In this document: positions 47,372-60,045 of the stretch, piece after piece | How the letters are laid out: each line of letters starts with the position of its first letter | How positions within the stretch are numbered: position 1 is the first letter of the stretch | NCBI RefSeq assembly: GCF_014196845.1 | Contig: NZ_JACIEM010000006.1 | Coordinates: 1-64,000 of the forward strand | DNA length: 64,000 bases | Direction of reading: 5' to 3' | DNA from: Aurantimonas endophytica | GTDB lineage: Bacteria > Pseudomonadota > Alphaproteobacteria > Rhizobiales > Rhizobiaceae | The notes under the pieces: generated by a model | What the model was told of the DNA's origin: nothing | The model's input: only the letters and a program-made list of their open reading frames with translations | Databases searched by the model: none | Made by a program: the position numbers and the translations under genes

Positions 47372-49981
47372 ATGACCACCGAACGCTACAATCCGCGCGC
47401 CGCCGAACCTCGCTGGCAGAAATCCTGGGACGAGGCGAAGCTCTTCGAGACGCGCACCGAGGACCCCGGCGAGAAATACTACGTCCTCGAGATGTTCCCC
47501 TATCCGTCGGGGCGCATCCACATGGGCCACGTGCGCAATTACGCGATGGGCGACGTCGTGGCGCGCTATCGGCGGGCCAAGGGCTACAACGTGCTCCACC
47601 CGATGGGCTGGGACGCTTTCGGCATGCCGGCCGAGAACGCCGCGATGCAGAACAAGGTGCATCCGCGCGAATGGACCTACCAGAACATCGCGACGATGCG
47701 CGGCCAGCTGAAATCGATGGGCCTGTCGCTCGACTGGTCGCGCGAATTCGCCACCTGCGACGTCGAATACTACCACCGCCAGCAGATGCTGTTCCTCGAC
47801 CTCCTGGCGAAGGGCCTCGCCTATCGCAAGAAGTCGAAGGTCAACTGGGACCCTGTCGACATGACCGTGCTCGCCAACGAGCAGGTGATCGACGGCAAGG
47901 GCTGGCGCTCGGGCGCCGACGTGGAGCAGCGCGAGTTGACCCAGTGGTTCTTCCGCATCACCGACTATGCCGAAGACCTTCTGTCGGCGCTCGACGACCT
48001 GCCGGGCTGGCCGGAAAAGGTCCGGGTCATGCAGAAGAACTGGATCGGCAAATCCGAGGGCCTGCGCTTCTCCTTCGGCCTCGTCGGCGCCCCGGACGGT
48101 TTCGACACGCTGCCGGTCTTCACCACCCGTCCCGACACGATGTTCGGCCCGACCTTCGCGGCCATCGCCGCCGACCATCCGCTGGCCGCGGCCCTCGCCG
48201 CCGAGCGGCCGGAGGTCGCCGCCTTCGTGGAGGCGTGCCGCAAGCTCGGGACGACGCAGGCGGAAATCGACACGGCCGAGAAGCTTGGCTTCGACACCGG
48301 CATCAAGGTTTCGCATCCGGCCGACCCGAACTGGCTGATGCCGCTCTACATCGCCAATTTCGTGCTGATGGATTACGGCACCGGCGCCGTTATCGGCTGC
48401 CCCGCCCATGACCAGCGCGATCTCGACTTTGCCCGCAAATACGGCCTGCCGGTGCTGGACGTTTTCGTTCCGCTGGAGAGCAAGGAGACCGTCGGCGACA
48501 CCGCCTTCGTGCCGCCGAAGACCGCGACGGTGAAATATGTCCGCTGGGTCGGGGAGGCCGGCACGGTCCTCACCTGCCAGGAGGCCATGGACCAGACGCT
48601 GGCGATCTTCGAACGCGAGGGCTGGGGCAGCCGCGAGACCAATTTCCGCCTGCGCGACTGGGGCATTTCGCGCCAGCGCTATTGGGGCTGTCCGATCCCG
48701 GTCCTGCACTGCGAGGCCTGCGGCATCGTCCCGGAAGCGCGCGAGAACCTGCCGGTGGTGCTGCCGGACGACATCGACTTCGACAAGCCGGGCAACCCGC
48801 TCGACCGCCATCCGACCTGGCGCGACACGACCTGCCCGCAATGCGGCGGGCCGGCCCGGCGTGAGACCGACACGATGGACACCTTCGTCGATTCATCCTG
48901 GTATTTCGCGCGATTCACCGCGCCGCATGCCGACGAGCCGACCGACCCGCAGGCCGCCAATGCCTGGCTGCCGGTCGACCAGTATATCGGGGGCATCGAG
49001 CACGCGATCCTGCATCTGCTCTATTCGCGCTTCTTCGTGCGGGCGATGCGGGCCTGCGGCCATCTCGACCTCGACGAGCCGTTCAAGGGCCTGTTCACGC
49101 AGGGAATGGTGGTGCACGAGACCTACCGGGAGGGCGAGCGCGACTGGGTCGCCCCCGCCGACGTGGTGATCACCGAGACCGACGCGGGCCGGGTGGCGAA
49201 GCGCCTGTCGAACGGCGCGGCGCTCGAGATCGGCGGCATCGAGAAGATGTCGAAGTCGAAGAAGAACGTCGTCGATCCGGACGACATCATCGCCTCCTAC
49301 GGCGCCGACACCGCCCGCTGGTTCATGCTGTCTGACTCGCCGCCCGAGCGCGACGTGATCTGGACCGAGGCCGGCGTCGAGGGCGCCCACCGCTTCGTGC
49401 AGCGGCTCTGGCGACTGGTCAACGAAGCCGCACCGCATCTGCAGGGGGCAGATGCTGCCGGGACGGGCGGCGGCGAGGCAGCGCTTTCCATCAGGCGGGC
49501 CGCCCATCGCGCCGCTGCGGGCGTTGCCGACGACATCGAGCGCCTCGCCTTCAACAAGGCGGTCGCCCGCATCTACGAGCTGGTCAATTCGCTGTCCGCT
49601 GCCTTCGGCGGGCTCGCCTCAGCCGACGATCGGGCGCTCAAGGCCGCAGCGAGCGAGGCGTTGTCGATCCTGGTTCGTCTGATCGCGCCGATGATGCCGC
49701 ATCTCGCCGAAGAATGCTGGCGCGTGCTCGGCCATAACGGTTTTGCCGCCGCGACAGGCTGGCCGGATGTCGATCCGACGCTGCTGAAGGACGACACGGT
49801 CCTGATGCCGGTCCAGATCAACGGCAAGAAGCGCGCCGACTTGACCATTGCCGCGACGGCCGGCAAACCTGAGATCGAGAAGGCCGCGCTGGAACTGGAG
49901 ATCGTCCGCTCCGCTCTGGCCGGCAATACACCCAAGCGCGTCGTGGTCGTCCCCGGGAGAATCGTCAATGTCGTCCTCTGA
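47372..49981 (+). CDS. leuS: Leucyl-tRNA synthetase
   Basis: An 869-residue class I aminoacyl-tRNA synthetase. The HIGH motif appears as HMGH at 50-53 ([19 protein letters not shown]); the CP1 editing domain is about 220-425 ([32 protein letters not shown] in part); KMSKS is at 625-629 in [16 protein letters not shown]; the anticodon-binding and C-terminal domains follow. First gene of leuS-lptE-holA; lptE starts inside its last codons. Confidence 0.97.
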   Translation: MTTERYNPRAAEPRWQKSWDEAKLFETRTEDPGEKYYVLEMFPYPSGRIHMGHVRNYAMGDVVARYRRAKGYNVLHPMGWDAFGMPAENAAMQNKVHPREWTYQNIATMRGQLKSMGLSLDWSREFATCDVEYYHRQQMLFLDLLAKGLAYRKKSKVNWDPVDMTVLANEQVIDGKGWRSGADVEQRELTQWFFRITDYAEDLLSALDDLPGWPEKVRVMQKNWIGKSEGLRFSFGLVGAPDGFDTLPVFTTRPDTMFGPTFAAIAADHPLAAALAAERPEVAAFVEACRKLGTTQAEIDTAEKLGFDTGIKVSHPADPNWLMPLYIANFVLMDYGTGAVIGCPAHDQRDLDFARKYGLPVLDVFVPLESKETVGDTAFVPPKTATVKYVRWVGEAGTVLTCQEAMDQTLAIFEREGWGSRETNFRLRDWGISRQRYWGCPIPVLHCEACGIVPEARENLPVVLPDDIDFDKPGNPLDRHPTWRDTTCPQCGGPARRETDTMDTFVDSSWYFARFTAPHADEPTDPQAANAWLPVDQYIGGIEHAILHLLYSRFFVRAMRACGHLDLDEPFKGLFTQGMVVHETYREGERDWVAPADVVITETDAGRVAKRLSNGAALEIGGIEKMSKSKKNVVDPDDIIASYGADTARWFMLSDSPPERDVIWTEAGVEGAHRFVQRLWRLVNEAAPHLQGADAAGTGGGEAALSIRRAAHRAAAGVADDIERLAFNKAVARIYELVNSLSAAFGGLASADDRALKAAASEALSILVRLIAPMMPHLAEECWRVLGHNGFAAATGWPDVDPTLLKDDTVLMPVQINGKKRADLTIAATAGKPEIEKAALELEIVRSALAGNTPKRVVVVPGRIVNVVL

Positions 49982-50516
49982 CCGGGTTCGACCCCGCGCC
50001 ATCCTCGCCTGCCTGGCGATCGCCGTGGCCGTGCTGCCCGCCTGCACGGCGCGGCCGCTCTACGGCACCGACTCAGCGACCGTATCGGCACTTGCACCGG
50101 AGGGGCGCCTTGCCGCGCTGCGCGGCCGGATCGCCATCTCGGAAAGCAACACCCGCACCGACCAGGTGGTCCGCAATGCGCTGCTGTCGCGCCTCAACCA
50201 GGGTACGCGGGTCAGCCAGCCGCTCTATGAGGTGCGCCTCACCGTCACCGGCACAGAGACCGGTCTCGCCATCGAGGCCGGCGGCGTGCTGACTTCCTCG
50301 CTTTACCGGATGAACGGCAGCTACCAGCTGGTCCGCCTGTCCGACGGCCAGGTGATCGACACGCAGAGGCGCAATTCCACCGTTCCGTTCGACCGGACCA
50401 GCCAGCAGTTCCAGAGCCAGCGGGCTCTTCTCGACGCCCGCCAGCAGGCCGCCGACGATCTTGCGGCGAAGCTGGAAATCCCGATCGTCCGGGCGCTGCA
50501 AGCGGCCGGCCGCTGA
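49968..50516 (+). CDS. lptE: LPS-assembly lipoprotein LptE
   Basis: A 182-residue outer-membrane lipoprotein that plugs LptD for lipopolysaccharide insertion. Signal with lipobox VLPAC (Cys26), then the alpha/beta LptE fold: ARPLYG right after the lipidated Cys, [13 protein letters not shown] at about 66-78, [16 protein letters not shown] and the C-terminal [20 protein letters not shown] helix. It overlaps leuS by 14 bases and precedes holA, the usual alphaproteobacterial order, which supports the assignment despite low general conservation. Confidence 0.9.
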   Translation: MSSSDRVRPRAILACLAIAVAVLPACTARPLYGTDSATVSALAPEGRLAALRGRIAISESNTRTDQVVRNALLSRLNQGTRVSQPLYEVRLTVTGTETGLAIEAGGVLTSSLYRMNGSYQLVRLSDGQVIDTQRRNSTVPFDRTSQQFQSQRALLDARQQAADDLAAKLEIPIVRALQAAGR

Positions 50517-50584
50517 CGAACGGGCGGCACGCCGCACCGGCACGGGCGATAGCTCGGGCTTGTAATCGGAACGGGTGACGGACA

Positions 50585-51628
50585 ATGGCGCAGAAAAAGG
50601 CCGGGGAGGTCGAGGCCTTCCTGTCGCGGCCGGACTTCTCCTTTCCGGTCATCCTCCTCTACGGCCCCGACCCGGGCCTGGTTTCCGAGCGCTCCGACAA
50701 GATCGCCGCGCAGTCCGGCGTCGACCCCGACGATCCGTTCGCGGCGGTGCGGCTGTCGGCGGACGACCTCGAGAAGGATGTCGGCCGGCTCTACGACGAA
50801 GCCCGCACGATGTCGCTGTTCGGCGGCAAGCGGCTGATCCGCGTGCGCGGGGCAGGGGCCGGCAAGGCTCTCGCCGAAGCCGTCGCGACGCTGGCGGAGG
50901 AAAGGCTGGAAGGCGCCGTGCTGATCGTCGAGGCCGGCGACCTCAAGAAGAGCGCGGCGCTGCGTACCAGCGTCGAGCGCTCCCGCTTCGCCATGGCGCT
51001 GCCCTGCTACCAGGACGAGGGACGCGCGCTCGACCAGATGATCGACGAGGAATTTACTGCGAGCGGCCTGACGATCGACCGGGCGGCGCGGGACGAGCTG
51101 CGCTCCCGGCTCGGCGCCAACCGGCTCGCCTCGCGCGGCGAGATCCGCAAGCTCTGCCTCTATGCGCTCGGTGCGCCGGGCGTGGTCGAGGAAGACGTGC
51201 GCGCCGTCGTCGGTGACGTCTCGGCAGACACGCTGGAGGAAACGATCGACGCCACGGCCAGCGGCGAAGTGCGACGGCTGCCGCATCTCGTCGACAGGCT
51301 GGTGACCGCCGGCACCGCGACCTTCCAGCTGCACCAGGCGCTGCTGCGTTATTTCCAGCAGCTTCAGGCGATGCGCGAAATGGTAGAGCGCGGCGGCGAG
51401 CCCATCGGCCGCGTCGTCGAAAGACGGCGGCCGCATTTCCGGCGGCGGCATGCGATGGAAGTGGCACTGGCTGCCTGGCCGCTGGAGCGGATCGGCGCCA
51501 CGCTGCGCCGGATCGAGGCGGATATCCTGGCCAGCCGCAAGGAAGGCGGCCTCGCGCTGACCATCACGCGCCGCACGCTGCTCGACGTCGCCGTCGAGGC
51601 AGCGCGGCTGAAGGCGCGCCGGAACTGA
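50585..51628 (+). CDS. holA: DNA polymerase III delta subunit
   Basis: A 347-residue clamp-loader delta subunit that opens the beta sliding clamp. The N-terminal AAA+-like domain begins LLYGPDPGLVSERSDKIAAQ at about 25-44 and lacks a true Walker A, as delta should; the middle RLGANRLASRGEIRKLCLYA at about 176-195 is the conserved family block; a helical C-terminal domain follows (FFQQLQAM-type segment). Third gene of leuS-lptE-holA, converging on parB. Confidence 0.93.
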   Translation: MAQKKAGEVEAFLSRPDFSFPVILLYGPDPGLVSERSDKIAAQSGVDPDDPFAAVRLSADDLEKDVGRLYDEARTMSLFGGKRLIRVRGAGAGKALAEAVATLAEERLEGAVLIVEAGDLKKSAALRTSVERSRFAMALPCYQDEGRALDQMIDEEFTASGLTIDRAARDELRSRLGANRLASRGEIRKLCLYALGAPGVVEEDVRAVVGDVSADTLEETIDATASGEVRRLPHLVDRLVTAGTATFQLHQALLRYFQQLQAMREMVERGGEPIGRVVERRRPHFRRRHAMEVALAAWPLERIGATLRRIEADILASRKEGGLALTITRRTLLDVAVEAARLKARRN

Positions 51629-51644
51629 ACCCTATGGCCGATGC

Positions 51645-51660
51645 TGTTTCACGTGGGACA
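51645..51660. other. parS-like site (14/16) between holA and parB
   Basis: TGTTTCACGTGGGACA has a perfect left half and two mismatches in the right half. It lies in the 49-base gap between the convergent holA and parB stop codons, the closest site to parAB. Confidence 0.65.
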
Positions 51661-51677
51661 GCCGGAATTGCCGACAG

Positions 51678-52646
51678 CTACAAGGAGCGCAGCCGGGGCT
51701 CGCCGCCCTGCAGGCGGCTGCGCGCATGCGCCTGGAGCAACCCGCACAACGCGTCGAGCTGCTCGAGATCGGCATAGGCGATACGGACGGATCCACCCTC
51801 GCCGTCGACCTCGATCTCCACCGCCATGCCAAGCGTTTCCGAGAGCAGCCGTTCCAGCGCCTGCGCATCCTCGTCCTTCTCGCTCTTCGCCGGAACGGAG
51901 GCATTGCGACGCGGCTTCGACGGCTTGGCAGCAGGCTCGGCCGCGGGACCCCGGGCAAGATCCTCCGCTTCCCGGACACTGAGGCCGCGGGACACGATTT
52001 CCCGTGCCACGGCGAGCGGATCCTCGGCGGTCACCACGGTGCGCGCGGCCCCGGCGGACAGCGTGCCCGAGACCACCATGTCCCGAACCTCGTCCGGCAG
52101 CTTCAGGAGCCGCAGCGTGTTTGCGACATGGCTGCGGCTCTTGCCAAGGACGTCGGCGAGGTCGGATTGCGTGTAGCCGTGCTCGCTGATGAGCTGCTCG
52201 TAGGCCTGCGCTTCCTCGACCGCATTGAGGTCGGAGCGCTGGACGTTCTCGATGATGGCGATCTCGAGGGACTGCCTGTCCCCGATGTCGCGCAGCACCA
52301 CCGGCACTTCCGACAGGCCAGCCAGCCGCGCAGCGCGCCAGCGGCGCTCGCCGGCGACGATCTCGAACCGGTCGCTCACACCCGGGGTGGGCCGCACCAG
52401 CAGCGGCTGCACAACGCCATGATTGCGGATCGACGCCGCCAGGTCCTTCAGCTCGCCGTCGTCGAAGCGTCGGCGCGGATTGTTCGGGTTGGCCGACAGC
52501 CTGTCGATCGCCACGTGACGCTCGGCCGGGATGGCCGGCTCGTCAGCCGCAAAGCCCGGAACGGCGCGGGACGGCGCGGCGACACCGGTGCCGATGAGCG
52601 AGGCGAGGCCCCGGCCAAGCCGTTGCCGCGATCTGTTTTCGGTCAT
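51678..52646 (-). CDS. parB: Chromosome partitioning protein ParB
   Basis: A 322-residue parS-binding CTPase. N-terminal SRQRLGRGLASLIG is the ParA-interacting segment; VAIDRLSANPNNPRRRFDDG (45-64) and the CTP motif GERRWRA (99-105) form the ParB/Srx fold; ENVQRSDLN is at 133-141; the helix-turn-helix SDLADVLGKSRSHVANTL at 161-178 reads parS; an Ala/Pro/Lys linker leads to the C-terminal dimerisation domain. It is downstream of parA, 55 bases away. The gene is surrounded by its probable binding sites. Confidence 0.97.
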   Translation of the reverse strand: MTENRSRQRLGRGLASLIGTGVAAPSRAVPGFAADEPAIPAERHVAIDRLSANPNNPRRRFDDGELKDLAASIRNHGVVQPLLVRPTPGVSDRFEIVAGERRWRAARLAGLSEVPVVLRDIGDRQSLEIAIIENVQRSDLNAVEEAQAYEQLISEHGYTQSDLADVLGKSRSHVANTLRLLKLPDEVRDMVVSGTLSAGAARTVVTAEDPLAVAREIVSRGLSVREAEDLARGPAAEPAAKPSKPRRNASVPAKSEKDEDAQALERLLSETLGMAVEIEVDGEGGSVRIAYADLEQLDALCGLLQAHARSRLQGGEPRLRSL

Positions 52647-52701
52647 GCCCGTTTCCCCCTGCTCATGCTTCTCGTTCCCCGCCCCGATCGTCTCGCCCCG
52701 T

Positions 52702-53511
52702 TCATGCCGCCACCAGCCGCCGCTCGCGCTGGATGATCTCCGAGGCGAGCCGTATGTAGGCCTGGCTCCCCGAGCATTTCATGTCGTAGAGGATCGCCGG
52801 CTTGCCGAAGGACGGCGCCTCCGACACCCGGACATTGCGCGGAATGATCGTGTCGTAGACATGCTCGCCCATATAGGAGCGGACGTCCCGGACTACCTGT
52901 GCCGCCAGGTTGTTGCGCCCGTCATACATGGTCAGGACGATGCCATGCAGGTCGAGCGTCGGGTTCAGCGAGTCGCGCACCTGCTCGACCGTCTGCAGGA
53001 GCTGGCTGAGGCCTTCCAGCGCGAAGAATTCGCATTGCAGCGGCACCAGGATCGAGTCTGCCGCGGCCATGGCGTTGATGGTCAGGAGGTTCAGCGAGGG
53101 CGGGCAATCGACCAGCACGAAGTCGAACAGCGGCGTTTCCACCTGGTGGAAGTGCAGCGCGTCACGCAGCCGATAGGCCCGGCCGGTTGCGCCGGCAATC
53201 TCCATTTCCAGTCCCAGCAGATCCAGCGTCGAGGCGATCACCGAGAGGTTCGGCACCGCGGTCGGCATGGCCGCCTCGGTGATCGAGGCGGTCTCCATCA
53301 GCACGTCGTAGGAGGAGACTTCCCGGTCGTCCTTCTCGATGCCCAGCCCCGTCGAGGCGTTGCCCTGAGGGTCGAGATCGACCAGCAGTGTCCGCTTGCC
53401 GATCGCGGCAAGCGCCGTGGCGAGATTGATGGCCGTCGTCGTCTTGCCGACGCCGCCTTTCTGGTTCGCTATGGTGATGATCCGCATCGACCGCCCGGCT
53501 ACCATGTCCAT
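52702..53511 (-). CDS. parA: Chromosome partitioning ATPase ParA
   Basis: A 269-residue Walker-type ATPase that moves ParB-parS complexes. The deviant Walker A KGGVGKTTT is at 18-26, Walker A' LVDLDPQGNAS at about 43-53 and Walker B DFVLVDCPPSLN at about 132-143. The conserved part starts at RIITIANQ; ATG 53511 or ATG 53487 are both possible. It lies between rsmG and parB, the standard alphaproteobacterial order, 96 bases after rsmG. Confidence 0.96.
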   Translation of the reverse strand: MDMVAGRSMRIITIANQKGGVGKTTTAINLATALAAIGKRTLLVDLDPQGNASTGLGIEKDDREVSSYDVLMETASITEAAMPTAVPNLSVIASTLDLLGLEMEIAGATGRAYRLRDALHFHQVETPLFDFVLVDCPPSLNLLTINAMAAADSILVPLQCEFFALEGLSQLLQTVEQVRDSLNPTLDLHGIVLTMYDGRNNLAAQVVRDVRSYMGEHVYDTIIPRNVRVSEAPSFGKPAILYDMKCSGSQAYIRLASEIIQRERRLVAA

Positions 53512-53607
53512 CGGCCCGTTTCCGCTTCGCGCGTCTTCGTACGATCTCGCAGGGTGCGTCCGCCAATTTGCTCGATCCGCATGACGCTCGTCCTTGCCGA
53601 GGCCCGC

Positions 53608-54285
53608 TCAACGCGGCGCAATATCACCGATCTCGAGCACGACCGAACCATCCTCGAGCTCCGATTCATGCTTTACCATGCTGAATCGCCAATGGGCAGT
53701 CGCGGCGTTAATTTCCTGTTCATGACTTCGACCCTTGGCGAAGAAACAGCGCGCCGACGGCGCGATATAAGGCGCGACGAACCCCAGCAACTGGTCCAGC
53801 GATGCCAGGGCACGCGCGGTCACGATATCTGCGGATGCCAGCGCCGCGCCGCAATCCTCGATCCGCGCTGCATGGACGGTGCCGCAGAGACCGGTCTCGC
53901 GCTGGACGGTCCGCAGGAATGCCGCCTTTTTCGCATTGCTTTCGATGAGGTCGACGGTCGCTCCAGGGCGCGCCGAGGCGATCACCAGCGCCGGGAAGCC
54001 GGCGCCGGAGCCGAGATCGACGGCCCGCTGGAACTGCGGCAGACGCCGCTCGAGCGACAGCGAGTCCGCCACGTGCCGCGTCCAGATCTCGCCGATGGTC
54101 GAGGCCGCGATGAGGTTCACGCGGGTCTGCCAGGTGACGAGCAGATCGACGTATCGATCCAGACGCGCCAGCGTTTCACGTGAAACAGTGAACTGTTCGA
54201 GCACGCGCGCCCGATCTTCGGCAAGGAGCGCTGCCAAATCCTGGCTGGAGAGGCGCTTCGGCCGCTGTGCCGGGTCAGGCCGCAT
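53608..54285 (-). CDS. rsmG: 16S rRNA (guanine527-N7)-methyltransferase RsmG
   Basis: A 225-residue SAM methyltransferase (formerly GidB) for m7G527 of 16S rRNA. The SAM motif [15 protein letters not shown] is at 89-103; [20 protein letters not shown] at 56-75 is the family signature; [16 protein letters not shown] follows. The N-terminal VSRET at 34-38 is encoded by a parS site. It overlaps the mnmG stop by 11 bases, so the two are translationally coupled. Confidence 0.95.
   Translation of the reverse strand: MRPDPAQRPKRLSSQDLAALLAEDRARVLEQFTVSRETLARLDRYVDLLVTWQTRVNLIAASTIGEIWTRHVADSLSLERRLPQFQRAVDLGSGAGFPALVIASARPGATVDLIESNAKKAAFLRTVQRETGLCGTVHAARIEDCGAALASADIVTARALASLDQLLGFVAPYIAPSARCFFAKGRSHEQEINAATAHWRFSMVKHESELEDGSVVLEIGDIAPR
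54172..54187. other. parS-like site (15/16) inside rsmG
   Basis: CGTTTCACGTGAAACA: only the first base departs from the consensus. It encodes V-S-R-E-T of RsmG on the minus strand, a peptide also seen in RsmG of other alphaproteobacteria. Confidence 0.75.
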
Positions 54286-56173
54286 CGGCCAACTCCCGGC
54301 GCCGAATGGCCACGAGAATGATCGCCAGGGCGGCAGGCGTCATCCCGTCGATCCGCTCGGCCTCGGCGATCGATCCGGGCCGGCGGTCCGACAGCTTCTG
54401 GCGCAGTTCGTTGGACAGGCCGGCAAGCGCATTGAAATCCAACGTCGCAGGGATCGCCCGGTTCTCGTCGCGGCGCAGCCGTTCCTGGTCACGGCGCTGG
54501 CGCGCCAGATAGACGTCATAGCCCGCCTCAATCTCGATCCGCTCGCGCAGCGGCCCCGCGATCGCGTCCAGTTCCGGCCAGATCTTTGTGAGCCGGTCAA
54601 GGCAGATCTCGGGCTGCGACAGCAGTTGCCAGGCCGAACGGCGGCGCCCGTCCTGGTTCAACGCCAGACCGTGCCGCGCCGCTTCCGGCGGGGTCAGGGT
54701 CGCTGCCTCGAGCTGGGCGCGTGCCTGTGACAGGGCCGACTCGCTGGCCTCGAACACGGCTCGCCGCTCGGCATTGATGATGCCGAGCGAAAGGCCGAGC
54801 GGCGTGAGGCGCCGGTCGGCATTGTCGGCGCGCAGCGACAGGCGGAACTCCGCCCGCGAGGTGAACATGCGGTAGGGCTCGGTGATGCCGGTGCGGGTCA
54901 GGTCATCGATCATCACGCCGACATAGGCGTCTGCCCGTCCGATCGACACCGGCGCCGAACCGGCGGCAAGGCACGCGGCATTGATGCCGGCGACGAGGCC
55001 CTGCGCCGCCGCTTCCTCGTAGCCGGTGGTGCCGTTGATCTGGCCAGCGAGATACAGCCCCTCGGCACGACGCACGGCGAGATGACGATCCAGCTCGCGC
55101 GGATCGACATGGTCATATTCGATCGCGTAACCAGGCTTCAAAACGGCGACCCGCTCCAGACCCGGGATCGAGCGGAGGAAGGCTTCCTGCACATCCTCGG
55201 GAAGGGACGTCGACAATCCGTTCGGATAGATCGTGTCGTCGTCCAGCCCCTCCGGCTCCAGGAAGATCTGGTGGCCGTCACGTTCGCCGAACTTGACGAT
55301 CTTGTCCTCGATGGACGGGCAATAACGGGGGCCGGCGCCTTCGATCTGCCCCGAATAGAGCGCCGAGCGAGCGAGATTGTCCCGTATGATCTGGTGCGTT
55401 TCGGGTGTTGTGCGGGTGATGCCGCAGTCGATCTGCGGATTGGTGATCTCGCGCGTCAGGTAGGAGAAGGGCACCGGCGTCTCGTCGGGGCCCTGACGGT
55501 CGAGGCCCTCCCAGTCGATCGTTCGCCCATCGAGGCGCGCCGGCGTCCCGGTCTTCAGCCGTCCGAGCCGGAGCCCGAGCCGGCGCAGCGTGCCGGAGAG
55601 ACCGGTCGAGGGATCCTCGCCCATGCGCCCGGCCGGGATCTTGCGGTCGCCGATATGGATGAGCCCGGAGAGGAACGTGCCCGTCGTCAGCACCACCGCC
55701 CGACAGGCGATAACGCGACCGTCAGCCAGGATGACCCCCGTGACGCGGTTAGCCTCGTCGAGCGTGAGGTCAGCCACGTCGGCCTCGACAACCGTCAACC
55801 CTGTCTGCCCGGAGATGGCCGCCTGCATGGCGTCGCGGTACAGCCGGCGGTCCGCCTGCGTCCGCGGTCCGCGCACGGCAGGACCCTTGCTGCGGTTGAG
55901 CAGCCGGAACTGGATGCCGGCCGCATCGGCCACCTGGCCCATCAGCCCGCCCAGGGCATCGATCTCGCGGACAAGATGGCCCTTGCCGATGCCGCCGATC
56001 GCCGGGTTGCAGCTCATCGCCCCGATCGTGTCGAAGCGGTGCGTGACGAGCAGCGTCTGCGCGCCCGACCGCGCCGCCGCGCTCGCCGCCTCGCAGCCGG
56101 CATGGCCGCCGCCGATGACGAGGACGTCGCAGGAGAAAGGAGCGGCATGAGCCGGCAAAATGGTCATCGACAT
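54275..56173 (-). CDS. mnmG: tRNA uridine-34 carboxymethylaminomethyl-modification enzyme MnmG (GidA)
   Basis: A 632-residue FAD protein that with MnmE installs cmnm5U34 in tRNA. The FAD motif [20 protein letters not shown] is at 16-35; [20 protein letters not shown] follows at about 56-75; [15 protein letters not shown] and [15 protein letters not shown] are later family blocks; the C-terminal helical domain recruits MnmE. Starts at ATG 56173 or 56167 are both plausible; a longer frame to 56356 would have a tail coded by parS sites and is rejected. It lies 183 bases from mnmE, a gap holding two parS-like sites. Confidence 0.96.
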   Translation of the reverse strand: MSMTILPAHAAPFSCDVLVIGGGHAGCEAASAAARSGAQTLLVTHRFDTIGAMSCNPAIGGIGKGHLVREIDALGGLMGQVADAAGIQFRLLNRSKGPAVRGPRTQADRRLYRDAMQAAISGQTGLTVVEADVADLTLDEANRVTGVILADGRVIACRAVVLTTGTFLSGLIHIGDRKIPAGRMGEDPSTGLSGTLRRLGLRLGRLKTGTPARLDGRTIDWEGLDRQGPDETPVPFSYLTREITNPQIDCGITRTTPETHQIIRDNLARSALYSGQIEGAGPRYCPSIEDKIVKFGERDGHQIFLEPEGLDDDTIYPNGLSTSLPEDVQEAFLRSIPGLERVAVLKPGYAIEYDHVDPRELDRHLAVRRAEGLYLAGQINGTTGYEEAAAQGLVAGINAACLAAGSAPVSIGRADAYVGVMIDDLTRTGITEPYRMFTSRAEFRLSLRADNADRRLTPLGLSLGIINAERRAVFEASESALSQARAQLEAATLTPPEAARHGLALNQDGRRRSAWQLLSQPEICLDRLTKIWPELDAIAGPLRERIEIEAGYDVYLARQRRDQERLRRDENRAIPATLDFNALAGLSNELRQKLSDRRPGSIAEAERIDGMTPAALAIILVAIRRRELADAA

Positions 56174-56314
56174 CTCGATAGTCGTGACGGGCGGTGCCCG
56201 GAAAACGTGCGAGCCACAGCCTATAGGCCTGGTAAGTGCGGGAAACAACGTTGGGCCGTGCCCTGCCGCCGTGCTCAGCCATCTCAAGCTTGTAGGATGA
56301 CCTGCGACAGGTTT

Positions 56315-56330
56315 CGTTTCACGTGAATCG
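56315..56330. other. parS-like site (13/16) in the mnmE-mnmG gap
   Basis: CGTTTCACGTGAATCG; the central CACGTG and the left half are intact, the right half has two mismatches. It is 25 bases centre to centre from the next site. Confidence 0.5.
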
Positions 56331-56339
56331 CAAAGGTCC

Positions 56340-56355
56340 GATTTCACGTGAGTCA
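56340..56355. other. parS-like site (12/16) in the mnmE-mnmG gap
   Basis: GATTTCACGTGAGTCA; the weakest of the cluster by score, but its place 25 bases from another candidate supports it. It ends at the mnmE stop codon region. Confidence 0.4.
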
Positions 56356-56356
56356 T

Positions 56357-57784
56357 TCATTTGCCGATGCAGAATTCCGAGAAGATGACGTCCAACAAAT
56401 CCTCGACGCCGACCTGCCCGGTCAGCGCACCGAGGCGGTCCCCCGCCTGTCTGAGTGTCTCGGCAGCGACCTCGGCCGGAATCGAGGGGTGGTCCAGATA
56501 TCGGTCGAGAATATGCAGCGCCTCGGCGACCAGCTCGCGATGCCGAACCCGAACCGGCACTGCCTCGTCAGGATCCCCTGCTGCCTCGCCAGCCATCAGG
56601 GCGATCCGTTCGACGAGGGCACCAAGCCCGTCCCCGGTGCGGGTCGAGATGGCGAAGTCGAAGCGGTGGTCGCGATCGGAATCCGTAATCGTAGCCGCTG
56701 CACGCGCCGGCAGGTCAACCTTGGTGCGAATCGTCAGGATCTGCCGGGCCGGGTTATGGACGGGAGAAGATGCTTCCCGCGCTCCCTCATCCTGACCGAC
56801 CAGCATCAGCGGGTGTTTCACGTGAGTCAGCAACTCTCCCAACTGGGCAAGGGGACCAGGTGCCTGGTCAGGGCCGACCAGCGCCAGCACGAGGTCCGCC
56901 GACGCCATGACCGCGCGTGCCCGTTCGACGCCTATCGCCTCGACCCTATCCGAGGTTTCACGAATGCCTGCCGTGTCCGAGAACCGAACCGGGATGCCGC
57001 CGAGGTCGAGCGTCGCCTCGATGACGTCGCGCGTCGTGCCGGGAACTTCCGTGACGATCGCCACTTCTCGGTCCGCGAGCGCGTTGAGAAGGCTGGATTT
57101 ACCGGCATTCGGCGCACCGACGATGGCGACCTTGTAGCCCTCGCGCAGGATTTCTCCGCGTCCCGCCTTGGCTAGATGCGCCCGCATGTCGTCGGCGAGG
57201 TGGCGCATGTCGGAGGCGACGTCCGCACCCACGTCGGCGCTAACATCGCCTTCGTCGGCAAAATCGAACGACGCCTCGATCATCGCCCGCGCGTGGGTCA
57301 GGCGCCGCATCCAGCCTTCATACACGGCGCGCAAGGCGCCGCCCGCCTGCGCCACCGCCATGCGCCGCTGCCCCTCGGTTTCAGCGGCCAGAAGATCGGC
57401 AAGCCCTTCCGCCTCGGTCAGATCGATGCGGCCATTCTCGAATGCGCGGCGGGTGAATTCCCCGGCCACTGCCAGGCGCACGCCCGGCAGCGCCGTCAGA
57501 GCCTCGATCAGCGCGGCCACAACCGCACGGCCGCCATGCAAATGAAACTCGGCGAGGTCCTCGCCGGTGACGCTTCGCGGGCCGGCGAAGAACAGCGCGA
57601 TGCCGCGATCGATCAGCCTGCCGTCTGCCCCGCGAAATCTACGCAGGCTCGCGCGCCGCTCCTGCGGCAGATCGCCGGCAATCCGCAGCAGTGCCTCACG
57701 GACCGCCGGGCCGCTCAACCGGACCACCGCGACCCCCGAGGGGAGCGATCCGGTGGACAAGGCGGCGATGGTATCGTCGAGCAT
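56357..57784 (-). CDS. mnmE: tRNA modification GTPase MnmE (TrmE)
   Basis: A 475-residue GTPase partnering MnmG. The N-terminal tetrahydrofolate-binding domain (about 1-120) contains VTGEDLAEFHLHGGRAVVAA in 72-91; the G domain has G1 VGAPNAGKSSLLNAL at 222-236 and G3 DTAG; the helical domain ends in FCIGK, Cys472 being the conserved methylene-transfer cysteine. GGAGC before ATG 57784 supports that start over TTG 57799. It lies upstream of mnmG in the same direction. A parS-like site lies within it. Confidence 0.96.
   Translation of the reverse strand: MLDDTIAALSTGSLPSGVAVVRLSGPAVREALLRIAGDLPQERRASLRRFRGADGRLIDRGIALFFAGPRSVTGEDLAEFHLHGGRAVVAALIEALTALPGVRLAVAGEFTRRAFENGRIDLTEAEGLADLLAAETEGQRRMAVAQAGGALRAVYEGWMRRLTHARAMIEASFDFADEGDVSADVGADVASDMRHLADDMRAHLAKAGRGEILREGYKVAIVGAPNAGKSSLLNALADREVAIVTEVPGTTRDVIEATLDLGGIPVRFSDTAGIRETSDRVEAIGVERARAVMASADLVLALVGPDQAPGPLAQLGELLTHVKHPLMLVGQDEGAREASSPVHNPARQILTIRTKVDLPARAAATITDSDRDHRFDFAISTRTGDGLGALVERIALMAGEAAGDPDEAVPVRVRHRELVAEALHILDRYLDHPSIPAEVAAETLRQAGDRLGALTGQVGVEDLLDVIFSEFCIGK
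56814..56829. other. parS-like site (14/16) inside mnmE
   Basis: TGTTTCACGTGAGTCA, with a perfect left half and two mismatches on the right. On the minus strand it encodes L-T-H-V-K-H of MnmE. Confidence 0.6.
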
Positions 57785-57984
57785 GGCAGCTCCGGACAAT
57801 TGCGCGACAGTTAGGCCGCCGACACACGACAGCGCGTCGGGGGCTTTGCAACCGGCATCGGCTGCAGCAAGGCCAGCCCTCTACCACGCCCGTGGCCGAC
57901 GACGGAAAAGGAATGGCGGCGATGGGCCTCGAAAGCCGAGGCTGCCGCGTTAGCCTAAAGGCGACATCGCCGAAGGGAAAACGC

Positions 57985-60015
<2,031 letters not shown>

Positions 60016-60045
60016 GCCTTCAGGAGCCCCAGGGGCAGTACAATT

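Noticed and set aside
56174-56356. N-terminal extension of MnmG starting at 56356
   Set aside because: The extension is coded by intergenic DNA with parS-like sites and does not match the family; ATG 56173 gives the normal start.
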